Of a stretch of DNA of 64,000 nt, positions 36,906-47,277 are shown piece after piece. The notes beneath the pieces were generated by a model. That model saw only the letters and a program-made list of their open reading frames with translations. It was not told the DNA's origin and searched no databases. A program made the translations under genes and the position numbers. Numbering within the stretch: position 1 is the stretch's first letter; the number at the start of each line of letters is the position of its first letter. Source of the DNA: Achatina immaculata (taxonomy: Eukaryota > Mollusca > Gastropoda > Stylommatophora > Achatinidae); contig CM019719.1 in the NCBI GenBank assembly GCA_009760885.1, positions 33,617,584-33,681,583 on the forward strand. The letters run 5' to 3'.

Positions 36906-37864
36906 AATATTCTTTGTCTACATCTTCTCTAACATTTCTCATTATATTTTCAGTATACAAGTTAAATAGGTAGGGACCCCTTGTTTTATGTCAAACCAAG
37001 TTGTTGTTTCACCATTTATTCTTACTGCTGCCTGTTGGTCTAGATACAGTAGTGATGTTAACTGTATCAAAATTGGAGGTTATGAAATACCAGAGATTAG
37101 ATATGGTGATGACACAGTATTACTGTCCACAACACAAAAAGGAATAGAAAAACTAATTATGTCAGTCCTTAAGAACAGCGAAGAGCAAAACCTCTGTCTT
37201 AATGCAAAGAAAACTAAATTGATCACAAATGACAAAACAAACAAGGCAGCTGAAATATGTATCAATGAGGAAAAACTGGAAGAAGTGGAGAGTTTTGAAT
37301 ATCTTGGATCACTACTAACTAATAATGGAGATACAATGAGGGAAATTAAAAGGATGACATCTATCACTCTTCAGAAAGTAAAAGAACTAAAGAATCTGTG
37401 GAGAGGAGCAGACAGAATCACAAAATTAAGATTTTTAAGGGCATGCATCTTTCCCATCGCAACATATACCTGTGAGACCTGTGACAGCTGAGAAACACAT
37501 AAACGCATTTGAATGTAAATGCTACAGAAGAGTTCTTCTAATATCGCGGACACAAAAAATAACAAATATATCTATACTACAAGAGCTTAATATTGAAGAA
37601 GGCTGGCTAGTAAAGAGGATTAAAGAGAGAAAACTTAAATATTTTGGACACATTAAACGTCAAGATAATAATGTGAAGACTGTCTTAGAAGGGTACATAA
37701 TGGGAAAAAGAAAGAGAGGTAGACCAAGGCGAAGACGGCTGCACGACATCGTTGATGATCTGCAAATGGATGCAACAGCAGCAGGCCATCTTGCTCACAA
37801 CCGAGAAGCCTATAGGAGTGCTGTTTGGGAGGCAAAGTTCCGCAAGGGACATGCAAATGAATGA
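36906..37864 (+). mobile_element. LINE family A copy with 5' inversion (twin-priming-like)
   Basis: 37062-37864 is forward: IKIGGYEIPEIRYGDDTVLL (catalytic aspartates), then NAKKTKLITND, EESFEYLGSLLTN-like text, a frameshift near 37480, then the full C-terminus to FRKGHANE and an ATGAATGAATGA tail. 36906-37061 is inverted and encodes the preceding RT stretch (YLDQQAAVRINGET to GPYLFNLYTENIMRNVRED). The two pieces are adjacent in the intact protein, the arrangement expected for 5' inversion during target-primed reverse transcription. Confidence 0.85.
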
Positions 37865-37870
37865 ATGAAT

Positions 37871-39255
37871 CTTATATTGAATATATGATCTCTTGATCCT
37901 CTTCCTTGCCTGAAACCAGCTTGGACCATTTTGACTTCTTCTATTTTCTTACGAAGTCTACCCATTATGGTTTTTAACAGAATTTTACTGGCGTGACTAA
38001 TCAGGCCAACAGTTCTGTAGTTTGTGTATAATTTCAGGTTACCCTTTTTCGGCAGTGATATGAATCCAGTACTTTTCCATTCTTTTGGCCAAATACCTGA
38101 ATGCCATATCTTTTTACATAGTGCATGATAGATTGTTGCACATCCTATTCCTCCTGCTTTAATAAATTCAGCTGTTATCTCATCACATCCTGGTGATTTA
38201 CCATTTTTCATATTCTTTATTGCTCATAAAACTTCTATTTTCGGTTCGGGTTCTTTCTCCTCCAATAATAATTCACACTGTTGATTTCTGCTTTCATAGT
38301 CGATTGTTTCATACATTCTTTTGCAATATTCCTTCTATATTTCTAGAATTTCCTCTGTCTCTGTCAAAGTATTCCCCATCTCGTCACAAATTACATTTAG
38401 CTTAGGTGTGACATTTCTCGTCAATGTCTTCATTTCTTTAAACATTTCACTGTCTCTTCCACACTTCTGATGTCCTTCTATTCTTTCACAACAATCTTGT
38501 ATGTATTGTTTTTTGTCTTTTCTTATGTTTCTTCGCACTTCTTTTGTTAAAGATTTATATTCCTCTTTGTTGTTGTTTGTCACTTTCCATCGCGTCTTCA
38601 TTTCTCTACGTTGTTTTATCAGTTCTAGTGTGCCTGGTGTAATCTATCCATTCTTTTGTGTTTTCTTTACCAGAACCATATCTGTAGCTGTTGTTATTAA
38701 GATATCTCTGGCCTGCGTAGCCAATTCATCTGGTGTCATCTCCTCCTGTACAGCCATCAGGATTTTGAAACGGTTCTTCACTTCTATATCGTATTGTTCT
38801 GATATTTTTGTAAGATCAAAGTGGAGTGGTCTTGATCCCGTAAGTGTTTTTTTTATTTTTATCTTCATGTCTGCTATTAATAACTCATGGTCCGTGTCAC
38901 AATCAGCAACTGGTAAAGTTTTCGTTGATATTATACTTGATCTCCACCTTCTCTGCACTAAAATGTAATCTATTTGATTCTTGGTTTTCCATCAGGTGAT
39001 GTCCATGTGTAAAGTCTTCTTGGATGTTGTTTAAAAAGTGTGTTAGCAATCATTAGCTCATTTTCTATGCAAAAAGCCATTAGATTGTCACCTGTCTCAT
39101 TTCTATGTCCTATGCTAAATTTCCCTACATGTCCTTCATCTTCTGCTCTTTCTGTACTAATCTTTTCATTAAAGATTTTACGTATATAAATCACTGTAGT
39201 CATGAGCTATAGTCATTCTTTTGCTATTATTTCTCTTGCATCTAATATGTTTTGT
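37871..39255 (-). mobile_element. LINE family A 5' half (endonuclease and start of RT)
   Basis: Minus-strand pieces with stops between them: the endonuclease end (FSIGHRNETGDNLMAFC, TLFKQHPRRLYTWTSPDGKP, RRWRSSIISTKTLPVADCD with TDHELLIA, the APE-type SDH-like motif), the linker RNIRKDKKQYIQDCCERIEG, then RT motifs GKSPGCDEITAEFIKAGG and VQAGFRQGRGSRDHIFNIR. It ends abruptly at the 3' tail of the preceding forward copy. Loss of the 3' half is unusual for a LINE insertion. Confidence 0.88.
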
Positions 39256-39904
39256 ATATTAGTTTTTCAAGGGTTCTAAGGACTGTTATTGCCGGAGGTG
39301 GGGTGGAGAATTCGATCTCCCCAACGGCGTGCGTCTCAAACAGCCTCTGGCAGTCAATTCCAGCTCCTGGCCTTCCCGTGGCAGAACTGTTTAAACTGAC
39401 AGGAGAAGGGGGCGAGGGCGAATATCTGGCGCCTCAAAACCAGATACTTAGGGTAGATGAGTGGCACATTTGGTAGCTCATCTACCGCTGTTGGCGAGAT
39501 TCTTCAGCTGCCGTGCGTGGAGCGGTGCTCCTCCCGGCCAATGAAGAAAGGTGCGAATGGGGTTGCCGCGCAGCACCACTGCGGAAAAGGTGGTAGAAAT
39601 GATAAAGCGAAGCAAACAGTCAAATCATGGCACCTCTGGTCTGGAGGTCGGCCACGTCCTGAGTGCAGTCATATCGTGTGAAAAGCATGAACCGACTTGT
39701 CCCAGAGGTTAAGACACTGCTGGCGAGACTCTTCGAATGCTGCGCGTGGAGTGAAACTCCTCCCGGTCAAGGAAGAAAATGCGGAAAAGAAATAAAGGTT
39801 GCTGTGCGGTGCCGATGTGAAAAGGTGAAGGAAAGGATAAAGTAATGTTTAATCGGTATGTCCAGTAGTATCGCTGCGAGAGCTACACATACCAAGGCGC
39901 CTCT

Positions 39905-40230
39905 GCTCTAGAGGCCGGCCACGTTCGAAATACACCTACACTGGTGAAATTTGCCTAAACCGGCACACACCAAGGATGGAACTTGATGGCTAGACATGTC
40001 ATGCCACCTCCGCTCTAGAGGTTGGTCACGCCTGATATACACCCATACTGGTGAATTATGCCTAAACCGGCTCACAACAGGGGTGAATCTTGAAGGCTAC
40101 ACATGTCACAGTATCTCTGCTCTAGAGGTCGGTCACGTCCCAAACACGTCCATACTGGGTTAATATGCCTAAACCGTCTCAACCCAGGGGTGGAAGTCAC
40201 TAGTGGCGAGGATTCGTCCTCCTGGACAAA
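39905..40230. repeat. 107-bp tandem array inside the retroposon
   Basis: GCTCTAGAGG recurs at 39905, 40012 and 40119. Each unit also contains CCTAAACCGnCnCA about 60 bp later. Units differ by roughly a quarter of positions. Confidence 0.85.
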
Positions 40231-40304
40231 AGCTCCATCCTGGTCACAACTAGAAAGGGTAGCGGCCACGACCACAAAATGCTGAAGTCGGAGACACTGG
40301 ACCA

Positions 40305-40570
40305 GGGCAGTCTAGATAGGCAACCACCTCTCACCCGGCGGGGATGTTTGCGTATCCTGATCACGCTAAGGTTTTCCGGTGTGAAAGTCCAACCCTGGAC
40401 TGGATGGGCAACCACCTCTCACCCGGCGGTGATACACGGTTATCTCAAAACATGTCGAGATTTTCCGGTGAGAAGGTCCAACTCTGGCCTAGATGGGCTA
40501 CCACCTCTCACCCAGCAGGGATGCACTGATATCCTAAACACGTCGAGGTCTTCCGGTGAGAACGTCCAAC
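40305..40570. repeat. 88-bp tandem array inside the retroposon
   Basis: CCACCTCTCACCC recurs at 40324, 40412 and 40501, each followed by a TTTTCCGGTG-like box and GTCCAACnCTGG. Confidence 0.88.
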
Positions 40571-40996
40571 TCTAGGATAAACTTGTGCAACGAAAGCCAC
40601 GGTGTCACGCAATCCGCTTCAGAGACCCACCAAGAATACAGGCTAAAGCCCTGCGATACTCTAAACCCCTTGTGGTCCTCTCGGGGATCTTGTCCTTTTG
40701 GGGACCACACAGGAGACCATGGGACCTAACGAGGACCACAAGCGTAAATTCAGTAGGATCACAGTGCGGTCTTGGTGGTAGAAGCGAACGAAGAAGAAGA
40801 AGTTTTTCAAGGTTAATGATACATACATTTAAGTTTGCTGGCAGTATTGATTTTCAGCATGAAGAATTTTGCCTCATATGCAGTGACGACTGATGAAGAC
40901 TAAGACATTTCTCCAAGTTTGTCCATCATAATTTCTATCATCTCCTGTTGAATCCCTACCACGCCGATTTTAGACAGTTATCTTTGTAAACCTCAA

Positions 40997-41410
40997 ACTT
41001 AGAGTCATGGACAATCAACAGATCCACGGAAAGATCACTAGAGGTAACAGAGATGTGGTTCAACAGAAGAATGTTAAGAATACCACGAATAGTTAAGATG
41101 ACAAATAGGCAAATGTCTAACAAAAGTAAATATAGATAAAGACCTTATGAAATCTATTTTAAAAAAAAAACGACACTGATCATTCACTGGACATATAATG
41201 AGAAGAGGAGGACTTGAAAACAAAACAGCAGGGAAGAAAAATGGGAAGAGTTGCAATGGAACAGCAAGAGAAAAAAATCACGGACAGTCTAACGTCATGG
41301 CACAGCAAAAAAATCACCAAATGAGCTGAAGGAAATATCAAGGAACCAGAACTGTAGAGAGGCATGACCGTTAATGCCTACCTGCATGGCACATGATGAT
41401 GATGACGAGT
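40997..41410 (+). mobile_element. LINE family C fragment with TSD
   Basis: Same subfamily as 8786-9182: ATCAACAGATCCACGGAAAG, EMWFNRRMLRIPRIVKMTN, MRRGGLEN and a (ATG)n tail at 41393-41406. The 8-bp repeat AACCTCAA is at 40989-40996 and 41411-41418. Confidence 0.8.
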
Positions 41411-41669
41411 AACCTCAATACTGTGTTTTAAATTATATATTCTTATGATATGACAGACAACAGTAGAGTGATTCTGAACTATACACTTGTCTCTTTCGCT
41501 GTTCACAAAGATGTGTTGCGTATATTCTTCACATATTTAAAAAAAAAACTACCCACACGTATGATTTAAACCATTTGTTCGCTTCCAGTTTTATTGTCTT
41601 CTGCTTGTTTATTTGTCGTGGTCACACACTTCAGCTATAGCCCCATATAACTCTGCGTAGTTCTTTTGT

Positions 41670-41805
41670 ATCGTTGATAATCTGCGAATGGATGCATCAG
41701 CAGCAGAGCATCTTGCTTACAACCGAGAGGTCTACAGGAGAGTTGTTAGGGAGGCAAAGTTCCGCAAGGGACATGCAACTGACTGACTGACGGACTGACT
41801 GACTG
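41670..41805 (+). mobile_element. 136-bp LINE family A 3' end with perfect 11-bp TSD
   Basis: Starts ATCGTTGATAATCTGCGAATG, encodes the last 30-40 residues of the ORF, and ends in a (TGAC)n tail. AGTTCTTTTGT lies at 41659-41669 and 41806-41816. Confidence 0.93.
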
Positions 41806-41816
41806 AGTTCTTTTGT

Positions 41817-42261
41817 TTTATGTTAATAATGAACTGGTGCATAAAACCATATTTGATTGTCTGGAATGTCGTGACTGCACTGCCCTTTTTTCAAGTTTGC
41901 GGTTCCAATATTTCAATTTACACACAACTGTGTACTGTACTGTGCATCTTTATATATCATTGTAGCCGAATGGATTGATTAGCATTAAGTATCTGTAGTC
42001 TAGGTCAAGTTGTCACTTTTTTTCTCATTCCTGTACTTCATGGTTGACTTACGTTAAGCCAGTATTTACAGTAGGACCCAGTACTATTGTCTGAAAATGA
42101 GTTTTGATAAAGTTATCTAAGCTGTTCAACAGTTTGTTCATCAATGGTAAGGTCATATGTAAACAATGAGTGTAACTAGTGTTACAGACACTTGTGTCTT
42201 ATATACAGCTTACATATCTCTGTAGTCTGTGTAGCTGAGATTATGTATAAGAGTATGTACA
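41817..42261. other. unassigned intergenic DNA
   Basis: No gene or element recognised. Confidence 0.5.
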
Positions 42262-42394
42262 AGTGGCCCCCGTTTTCCGAAAGTAGTGCGTTCCTGTGAA
42301 ATCTTTCATAAGCCGAAATGACGTAAAGCGAAGAAGCAATTACCATTAATTTATATGGGAAAAAGTTTGAGCGTTTCTGAGACCCAAGAACATA
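42262..42394. mobile_element. possible DNA-transposon end
   Basis: GGCCCCCGTTTTCCGAAAG followed by a GCGTTCCTGTGAA-like and TTTATATGGGAAAA-like segment resembles ends of non-autonomous DNA transposons. No opposite end was found, so this is tentative. Confidence 0.3.
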
Positions 42395-43745
42395 TGGCAC
42401 TCAAAAGTTATAAAATCACAAAAACCAAGCTAAGATTATTCGATTCAAATGTAAAATCCACCCTCATTTATGCATGTGAAAGCTGGAAAGACAACTAAAG
42501 AAATAGACAAGAAATTAGACTTTCGAAAATAAATCACGTAAGGAAAATACTCGGTATAAAGTGGAACGAATTCAAGAACAACGCAGAGATAAGTCAGGTG
42601 TAACCTGTCTCACTGGTGATCAGAAAAAGGAGATTGACATATATCTGTCTTGTAATGAGAAGACCAGCTGCCTGTCCCGCCATATTATCAAAATAGGCCT
42701 GCCTGTCTTTCTTTACGCTTTTCCTAACTTCTTTATGGGCCAAATTCTGTCTGAGTGAGGCCTTTGCTGCTCTTGTTTTACTGCCGTTTATTTTTGCTTT
42801 CATTTCTGTCCTTCTGTCTATCTTCTTCAGTGTTTCCAATGTAACCCACTCCTTGTGCTGAAGTTTCTTAAATCCCCCTGTCTCTTCACATGATGTGCTC
42901 CACATTTCTTTAGCACTATTCCACACAGTGTTCATATCTGGTGTATCTTCTTCGTATAACTCCTGCAGAACCTGAAATCTGTTGCTCAGTTTCAGCTTAA
43001 AGTTCTTTGCGTTTTCTGGGTCTTCCAACAGTACCATATTGTATCTTTTCCTTGCCATGTCTATTTTGTAGGTATTTTTCAGTTTCATTCTCAGTTTAAC
43101 TATCAGTAGGTGGTGGTCAGAAGCTACATCTGCACCTCGTTTCACTCTGCCATCTTATAATGTTATGCGAAAGCTTCTACTGATACACATATGGTCTATT
43201 TGGTTCTCAGTGACATGATCTGGTGATACCCACGTGGCTTTGTGTATAGTTTTATGTGGAAATATACTTCCTCCAGTGACAAGGTTGTTGAGCATGCATA
43301 GATCTGCTAGCATTTCTCCATTTTCGATCATTACTCCTAATCCATTTTGACCCATTACTTTCTCATAACCTGTGTTGATGTTACCTACCTTGGCATTGAT
43401 GTCCCCCATTAGAACTGTTATGTGTTTGTTGCCTTATAGGTCTAGAATTTCCTGCAATGTGTTGTAGAATTCGTCCATTACTACCTCTTCTGCAACACAA
43501 CAGGTTGAAGAAAAAGAGGCCGACCACGTGAAACTCTAAAGAGGACACTGTTTTAAGAGAGGCCACATTAGTAGGCATAAAATCCTTTGATGAGGTTGAA
43601 AAGCTTGCCGAAAACAGGAAAACTTGGCAAACTAGCATGCGAGCCCTATGTGTCGTTTAATGGCACTGGAAGAATGTAAGATGAGACCCAAAAAATAATC
43701 TCATGCGACCCCTATGTGATGTTTAATGGCACTGGAAGAATGTAA
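42395..43745 (+). mobile_element. LINE family B copy carrying an inverted foreign segment
   Basis: 42395-42662 is forward family B (TKLRLFDSNVKSTLIYACESW, then RKILGIKWNEFKNNAEIS and a RKRRLTY..VMRR-like end). 43498-43745 resumes forward as RKRGRPRETLKR in broken frames and ends with the GAATGTAAGATGAGA tail. The 835 bp between replace about 40 bp of family B and belong to another RTE-like element in reverse. Confidence 0.85.
42663..43497 (-). mobile_element. inverted RTE-like endonuclease and linker fragment
   Basis: Minus-strand frames encode MGDINAKVGNINTGYEKVMG (endonuclease GDxNAKxG motif), ATWVSPDHVTENQIDHMCIS, then KRGADVASDHHLLIVKLRMK (SDHxL catalytic histidine region), and a lysine-rich linker ending QAYFDNMAGQAA. 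Two stops interrupt it. It is bounded on both sides by forward family B sequence, with no tail and no visible target duplication. Confidence 0.85.
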
Positions 43746-43765
43746 GATGAGACCCAAAAAATAAT
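43682..43765. repeat. 64-bp duplication spanning the LINE B 3' end and flank
   Basis: AATGTAAGATGAGACCCAAA appears twice, 64 bp apart, each preceded by the terminal GATGTTTAATGGCACTGG of family B (GTCGTTTAATGG in the first copy). Confidence 0.85.
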
Positions 43766-43917
43766 CTACCAAATAATCAATAAAGCCTACAATAACACTA
43801 ATATATAGTAAAAGCAGGAATGATATGATAAATATATACAGCCTATATAAAGTACAAATTATGTACAGTGTAGTTTCACTTATCAGAATTGGGCAGACAG
43901 TGAACACACTGGGAGGC

Positions 43918-44166
43918 TCACAGGTGGTGGTGATGAGGATTGTGCGTTAGGCTGAGTTGACGGAGGATGGGGTGGTGGGGAGGTACGGGAGACAGGGGAA
44001 GGAGAGAGCGAAGAAGAGGGTCATCTATTAACATCTCAAGGTCGTCTGAATCCATCAGGACAGGCATGTCACTATCGTCTACACCTTCTTCTACGTTGTC
44101 TGCCTTTGTCGAAGATCGAGGTTCGTCATCTGCTGGGGCTGATATAGAAGGCTTGAAATACGACAC
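43918..44166 (-). other. 82-codon minus-strand frame, unknown
   Basis: Begins MSYFKPSISAPADDEPRSST, acidic in the middle (DDSDMPVLMDSDDLEMLIDD), ends in a proline- and histidine-rich stretch. Not low-complexity DNA and not a recognised LINE frame. It could be a remnant of a transposase C-terminus or a chance frame. I make no functional call. Confidence 0.2.
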
Positions 44167-44214
44167 TATGTTTGACTGCTTAGCCTCACACGTTCACGCC
44201 CTTTTCAAATTAAA

Positions 44215-44640
44215 GTAATACCTTTCTGCACTAAAGTCTTCACAGCTATCAGTCTGTCTCCAGTCAGCTCCTCTAGGTCCTCGGAAGGCTCCAGTTTTCT
44301 TCACTTGTTAGGAGGTTGTTACAGTCATAGATATTAACAATACTCCAGTTACTGCCACCTATTGAGATGTGAATTCCCCCTACGTTGTCATTCTCCCATT
44401 CTTTTACGTCCAGTTCAGAGTGGGGAAGATCTTTTCTGATTAGAATGGCGTGCCCGTGTTGTGTTTGGCTCACTGGAGTAGCGTAGCAGATGTATCTGGG
44501 TATAGCCGAGGAGTCCTTTCTGCGATTCCTGCAAGAGAAGAATATCCAGTTCATACAGGAGGAGTTCAAACTCAGCTCACCTGTGTTCGACACTCCTGCA
44601 GTTCTAGTATCCAAGGTTAACATACTCTAGTTTTATCCTC
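44215..44640 (-). mobile_element. LINE endonuclease fragment
   Basis: Frame-broken minus-strand text RTAGVSNTGELSL, IPRYICYATPVS, TQHGHAILIRKDLPHSE and WSIVNIYDCN resembles the N-terminal part of an APE-like endonuclease of another non-LTR clade (typical NAGGxxxKxxEL, IxGYxxYR, GGxxxxVR). It directly abuts a family A fragment. Confidence 0.6.
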
Positions 44641-44696
44641 TCAGATTCCATTCGCTTTCTACATCTCCCTGGTCTCTTTCTGCTCACTGCGCCGCC

Positions 44697-44945
44697 CCGA
44701 TGCCGTTTCTTGCGGAACTTTGCCTCCCTAACAGCTCTCCTGTAGGCCTCTCTGTTGTAAGCAAGATGCCCTGCTGCTGATGCATCCATTTGCAGATTAT
44801 CAACGATGCCTTGCACCAATCTTCGCCTTGGTCTTCTTCTATTTCTTTTTCCCATTATTTTACATGTTATGTACCCTTCCAAGACTGTCTTCTCTAAATT
44901 CTCATGACGTTTAATATGTCCAAAATATTTAAGTCAGTGTCACGA
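44697..44945 (-). mobile_element. LINE family A 3' fragment
   Basis: Minus-strand frame: MEGYITCKIMGKRNRRRPRR, LVQGIVDNLQMDASAAGHLA and AYRRAVREAKFRK. The 3' tail is missing: the frame runs on into GC-rich flank. No target duplication seen. Confidence 0.85.
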
Positions 44946-45565
44946 AAATGTTCACGTTCAGTTCCTGGACGAGTTCAGTTTCTGGCTGATCCTGGTTATC
45001 AGCGCTCCCCAACCGTTCACTCAATCCGGGGCACCTATTCGTACAGTGGTTATTATAAATTATCTCTAACCACAAAATTCAACTAGAATTAACAAAATAG
45101 GCAACACTATTAAATGTACACCACCAACCATTGCTCACTGGACAAAATGTTCTCTATAAGGAGGTTCCATATGTCGATAACTCCGTGGTCGGAATACATT
45201 TGGCTCAACAGGTCATCTGTTTGTTCCCACCACTGGGCAAATGGCTGGAAGATTTGGCTGAAAATACATTCATTCATTTATCCACATTTGCTCCTTTGAA
45301 ATTCACTATCGTAGTTCGCTACATGTAGTCCAGAAATCCTGACAGACAACGCCAGATTTAAGACACCCGGGGGATCTACAGTCCTAAAATCAGGTGTAGA
45401 AGTAGGAGATAATATGTTTTTTCTCTACAGAAATGGCATTTCTCGCCTTATGAAGCTTTATTGTGAACAAGAAGGTCACGTGGTTTGAAAATCCCGTGAC
45501 TGAGAAATGTGGAAGAAAGCCTGAGTGATTTAGTCCTCGCCTGAGTGTGTTCCTGTGTGGACGCT
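44946..45565. other. unassigned intergenic DNA
   Basis: No gene or element recognised before the 40-bp satellite. Short frames (44904-45086, 45114-45328) overlap in different frames and lack any signature. Confidence 0.45.
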
Positions 45566-46238
45566 TTGTGTGATATCTTCGTGGAGTATATGGACGTTAT
45601 ATCTGTTGTGTGATGTCTTCGTGGAGTATATGGACGTTATATCTGTTGTGTGATGTCTCCGTGGAGTATATGGACGTTATATCTGTTGTGTGATGTCTCC
45701 GTGGAGTACATGGACGTTATATCTGTTGTGTGATGACTTCGTGGAGTACATGGACGTTATATCTGTTGTGTGATGTCTCCGTGGAGTACATGGACGTTAT
45801 ATCTGTTGTGTGATGACTTCGTGGAGTACATGGACGTTATATCTGTTGTGTGATGACTTCGTGGAGTACATGGACGTTATATCTGTTGTGTGATGTCTCC
45901 GTGGAGTATATGGACGTTATATCTGTTGTGTGATGTCTCCGTGGAGTATATGGACGTTATATATGGTGTGTGATGTCTCCGTGGAGTATATGGGCGTTAT
46001 ATCTGCTGTGTGATGTCTTCGTGGAGTATATGGGCGTTATATCTGTTGTGTGATGTCTTCGTGGAGTATATGGGCGTTATATCTGTTGTGTGATGTCTCC
46101 GTGGAGTATATGGACGTTATATCTGTTGTGTGATATCTCCGTGGAGTATATGGACGTTATATCTGTCGTGTGATGTCTCCGTGGAGTATATGGACGTTAT
46201 ATCTGTTGTGTGATGTCTTCGTGGAGTATATGGACGTT
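45566..46238. repeat. 40-bp satellite array, 17 copies
   Basis: Units of exactly 40 bp (ATCTGTTGTGTGATGTCTCC then GTGGAGTATATGGACGTTAT). Variants occur at two sites: TCTCC, TCTTC or ACTTC, and GTATA or GTACA. The GTACA variants are restricted to units 4-8 and GGCGTT to units 11-13, a pattern of local homogenisation. Confidence 0.95.
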
Positions 46239-47265
46239 CTATCTTTCTTTATTTTTGTAGTATGAATGGACTCGCTACATGGCAAGGGTGACCTGCTGGT
46301 AGTCGGATCATTGTCATCTCCATCAGCATTATCATCATTTCCATGAATAAACTTCTCATGTCAAGATTACCCAGGACTTGCTTGGTGTCTGTGCCAGTTG
46401 GTTGCTAACGTGAGGTTTTGTACGAGCCTGGAAGTGAAGCATGGCCGGAGATAGTGTTTAGCTAATCCAGAAAAGTGAAACTGACGGCTGGAATTCTGTG
46501 CATAACAAATTCAGCAACACGGCTTCCAGATGAATGTACAACGTGGTATCCACGTGCGCAAGGGCAGCTCAGCGACACGACACGGCCCTAGTAAAGAGTG
46601 CCCGCCTCACCACAGAACACACAAGCGAGAGAGATAGACGGTCCCCATACGTCTTCACAGAGTGATGGTGAGCTACTTGATGATGATGGTGATATGTAAT
46701 CACGTACTGTAGTGGTCCTCGCAACATGTGTGGGTAGTGCGCAGTCTGGAACCCAGTACACTCAAGAAGTGGACCCTCCAGAGGGCTGCTATTGGTTCTA
46801 CTCTGCGAGACTCTCTTTAAGGGTAGTTCAGAACAAACCACCTGCATGCAGCTGTACAAAGACACAGACTGGATGCTCAGGTTATAGGTTTTCAAATGTT
46901 TTATTGTCTAAACTGACTCACCTTTCTGTTCGCCGAGATAGTGCGAGTCTCTGCTCATCAGCCCCGCACTGATCTTTGTAACTCAGTAGAAATTCCCAGT
47001 TTTCGCTCCTGAAAAAGACTTCCTTCCTGTCGTTCTCGTTTTTCTTTTTAACCTCACCGCTCGTTCCGCATCACGTGATCTACTTTATGACGTCACGGGG
47101 TTCCTCTTATATTTTTAGTCAGGTTACAACTGTACACTTTCACAAGATCCATGCGTTCCACAACCATTCTATATTTTAAGTCAGTTTTTTTTTCAAATCT
47201 GAATTGATCTCATCTTCGTCCTCAACGTCTCTCTTCCCATCTTTCCATACCAATAACATAACCCT
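46239..47265. other. unassigned intergenic DNA
   Basis: No gene recognised. Frames of 108 codons (46569-46895, minus) and 86 codons (46712-46972, plus) overlap antiparallel without family signature. Confidence 0.45.
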
Positions 47266-47277
47266 ATATTACACACA

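Larger units (their letters stand above)
39273..40800 (+). mobile_element. 1.53-kb non-coding retroposon-like element with 12-bp TSD
   Basis: GC-rich block in AT-rich surroundings, flanked by AGTTTTTCAAGG at 39261-39272 and 40801-40812. It ends in an AACGAAGAAGAAGAAG tail next to the right repeat, so the orientation is +. No open frame longer than about 100 codons and no protein family signature. The body is a series of internal repeats: a pair of about 235-bp units (39480-39615 and 39715-39845 share GGCGAGAnTCTTC and CTCCTCCCGG), a 107-bp array, an 88-bp array, and a unique 3' part. Presumably mobilised in trans by a LINE; family unknown to me. Confidence 0.75.

Noticed and set aside
40888..40910. 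Hammerhead ribozyme near CTGATGAAGAC downstream of the retroposon
   Set aside because: Only the CTGATGA core was seen; no matching GAAA core and stems could be placed, so I do not call a ribozyme or retrozyme.
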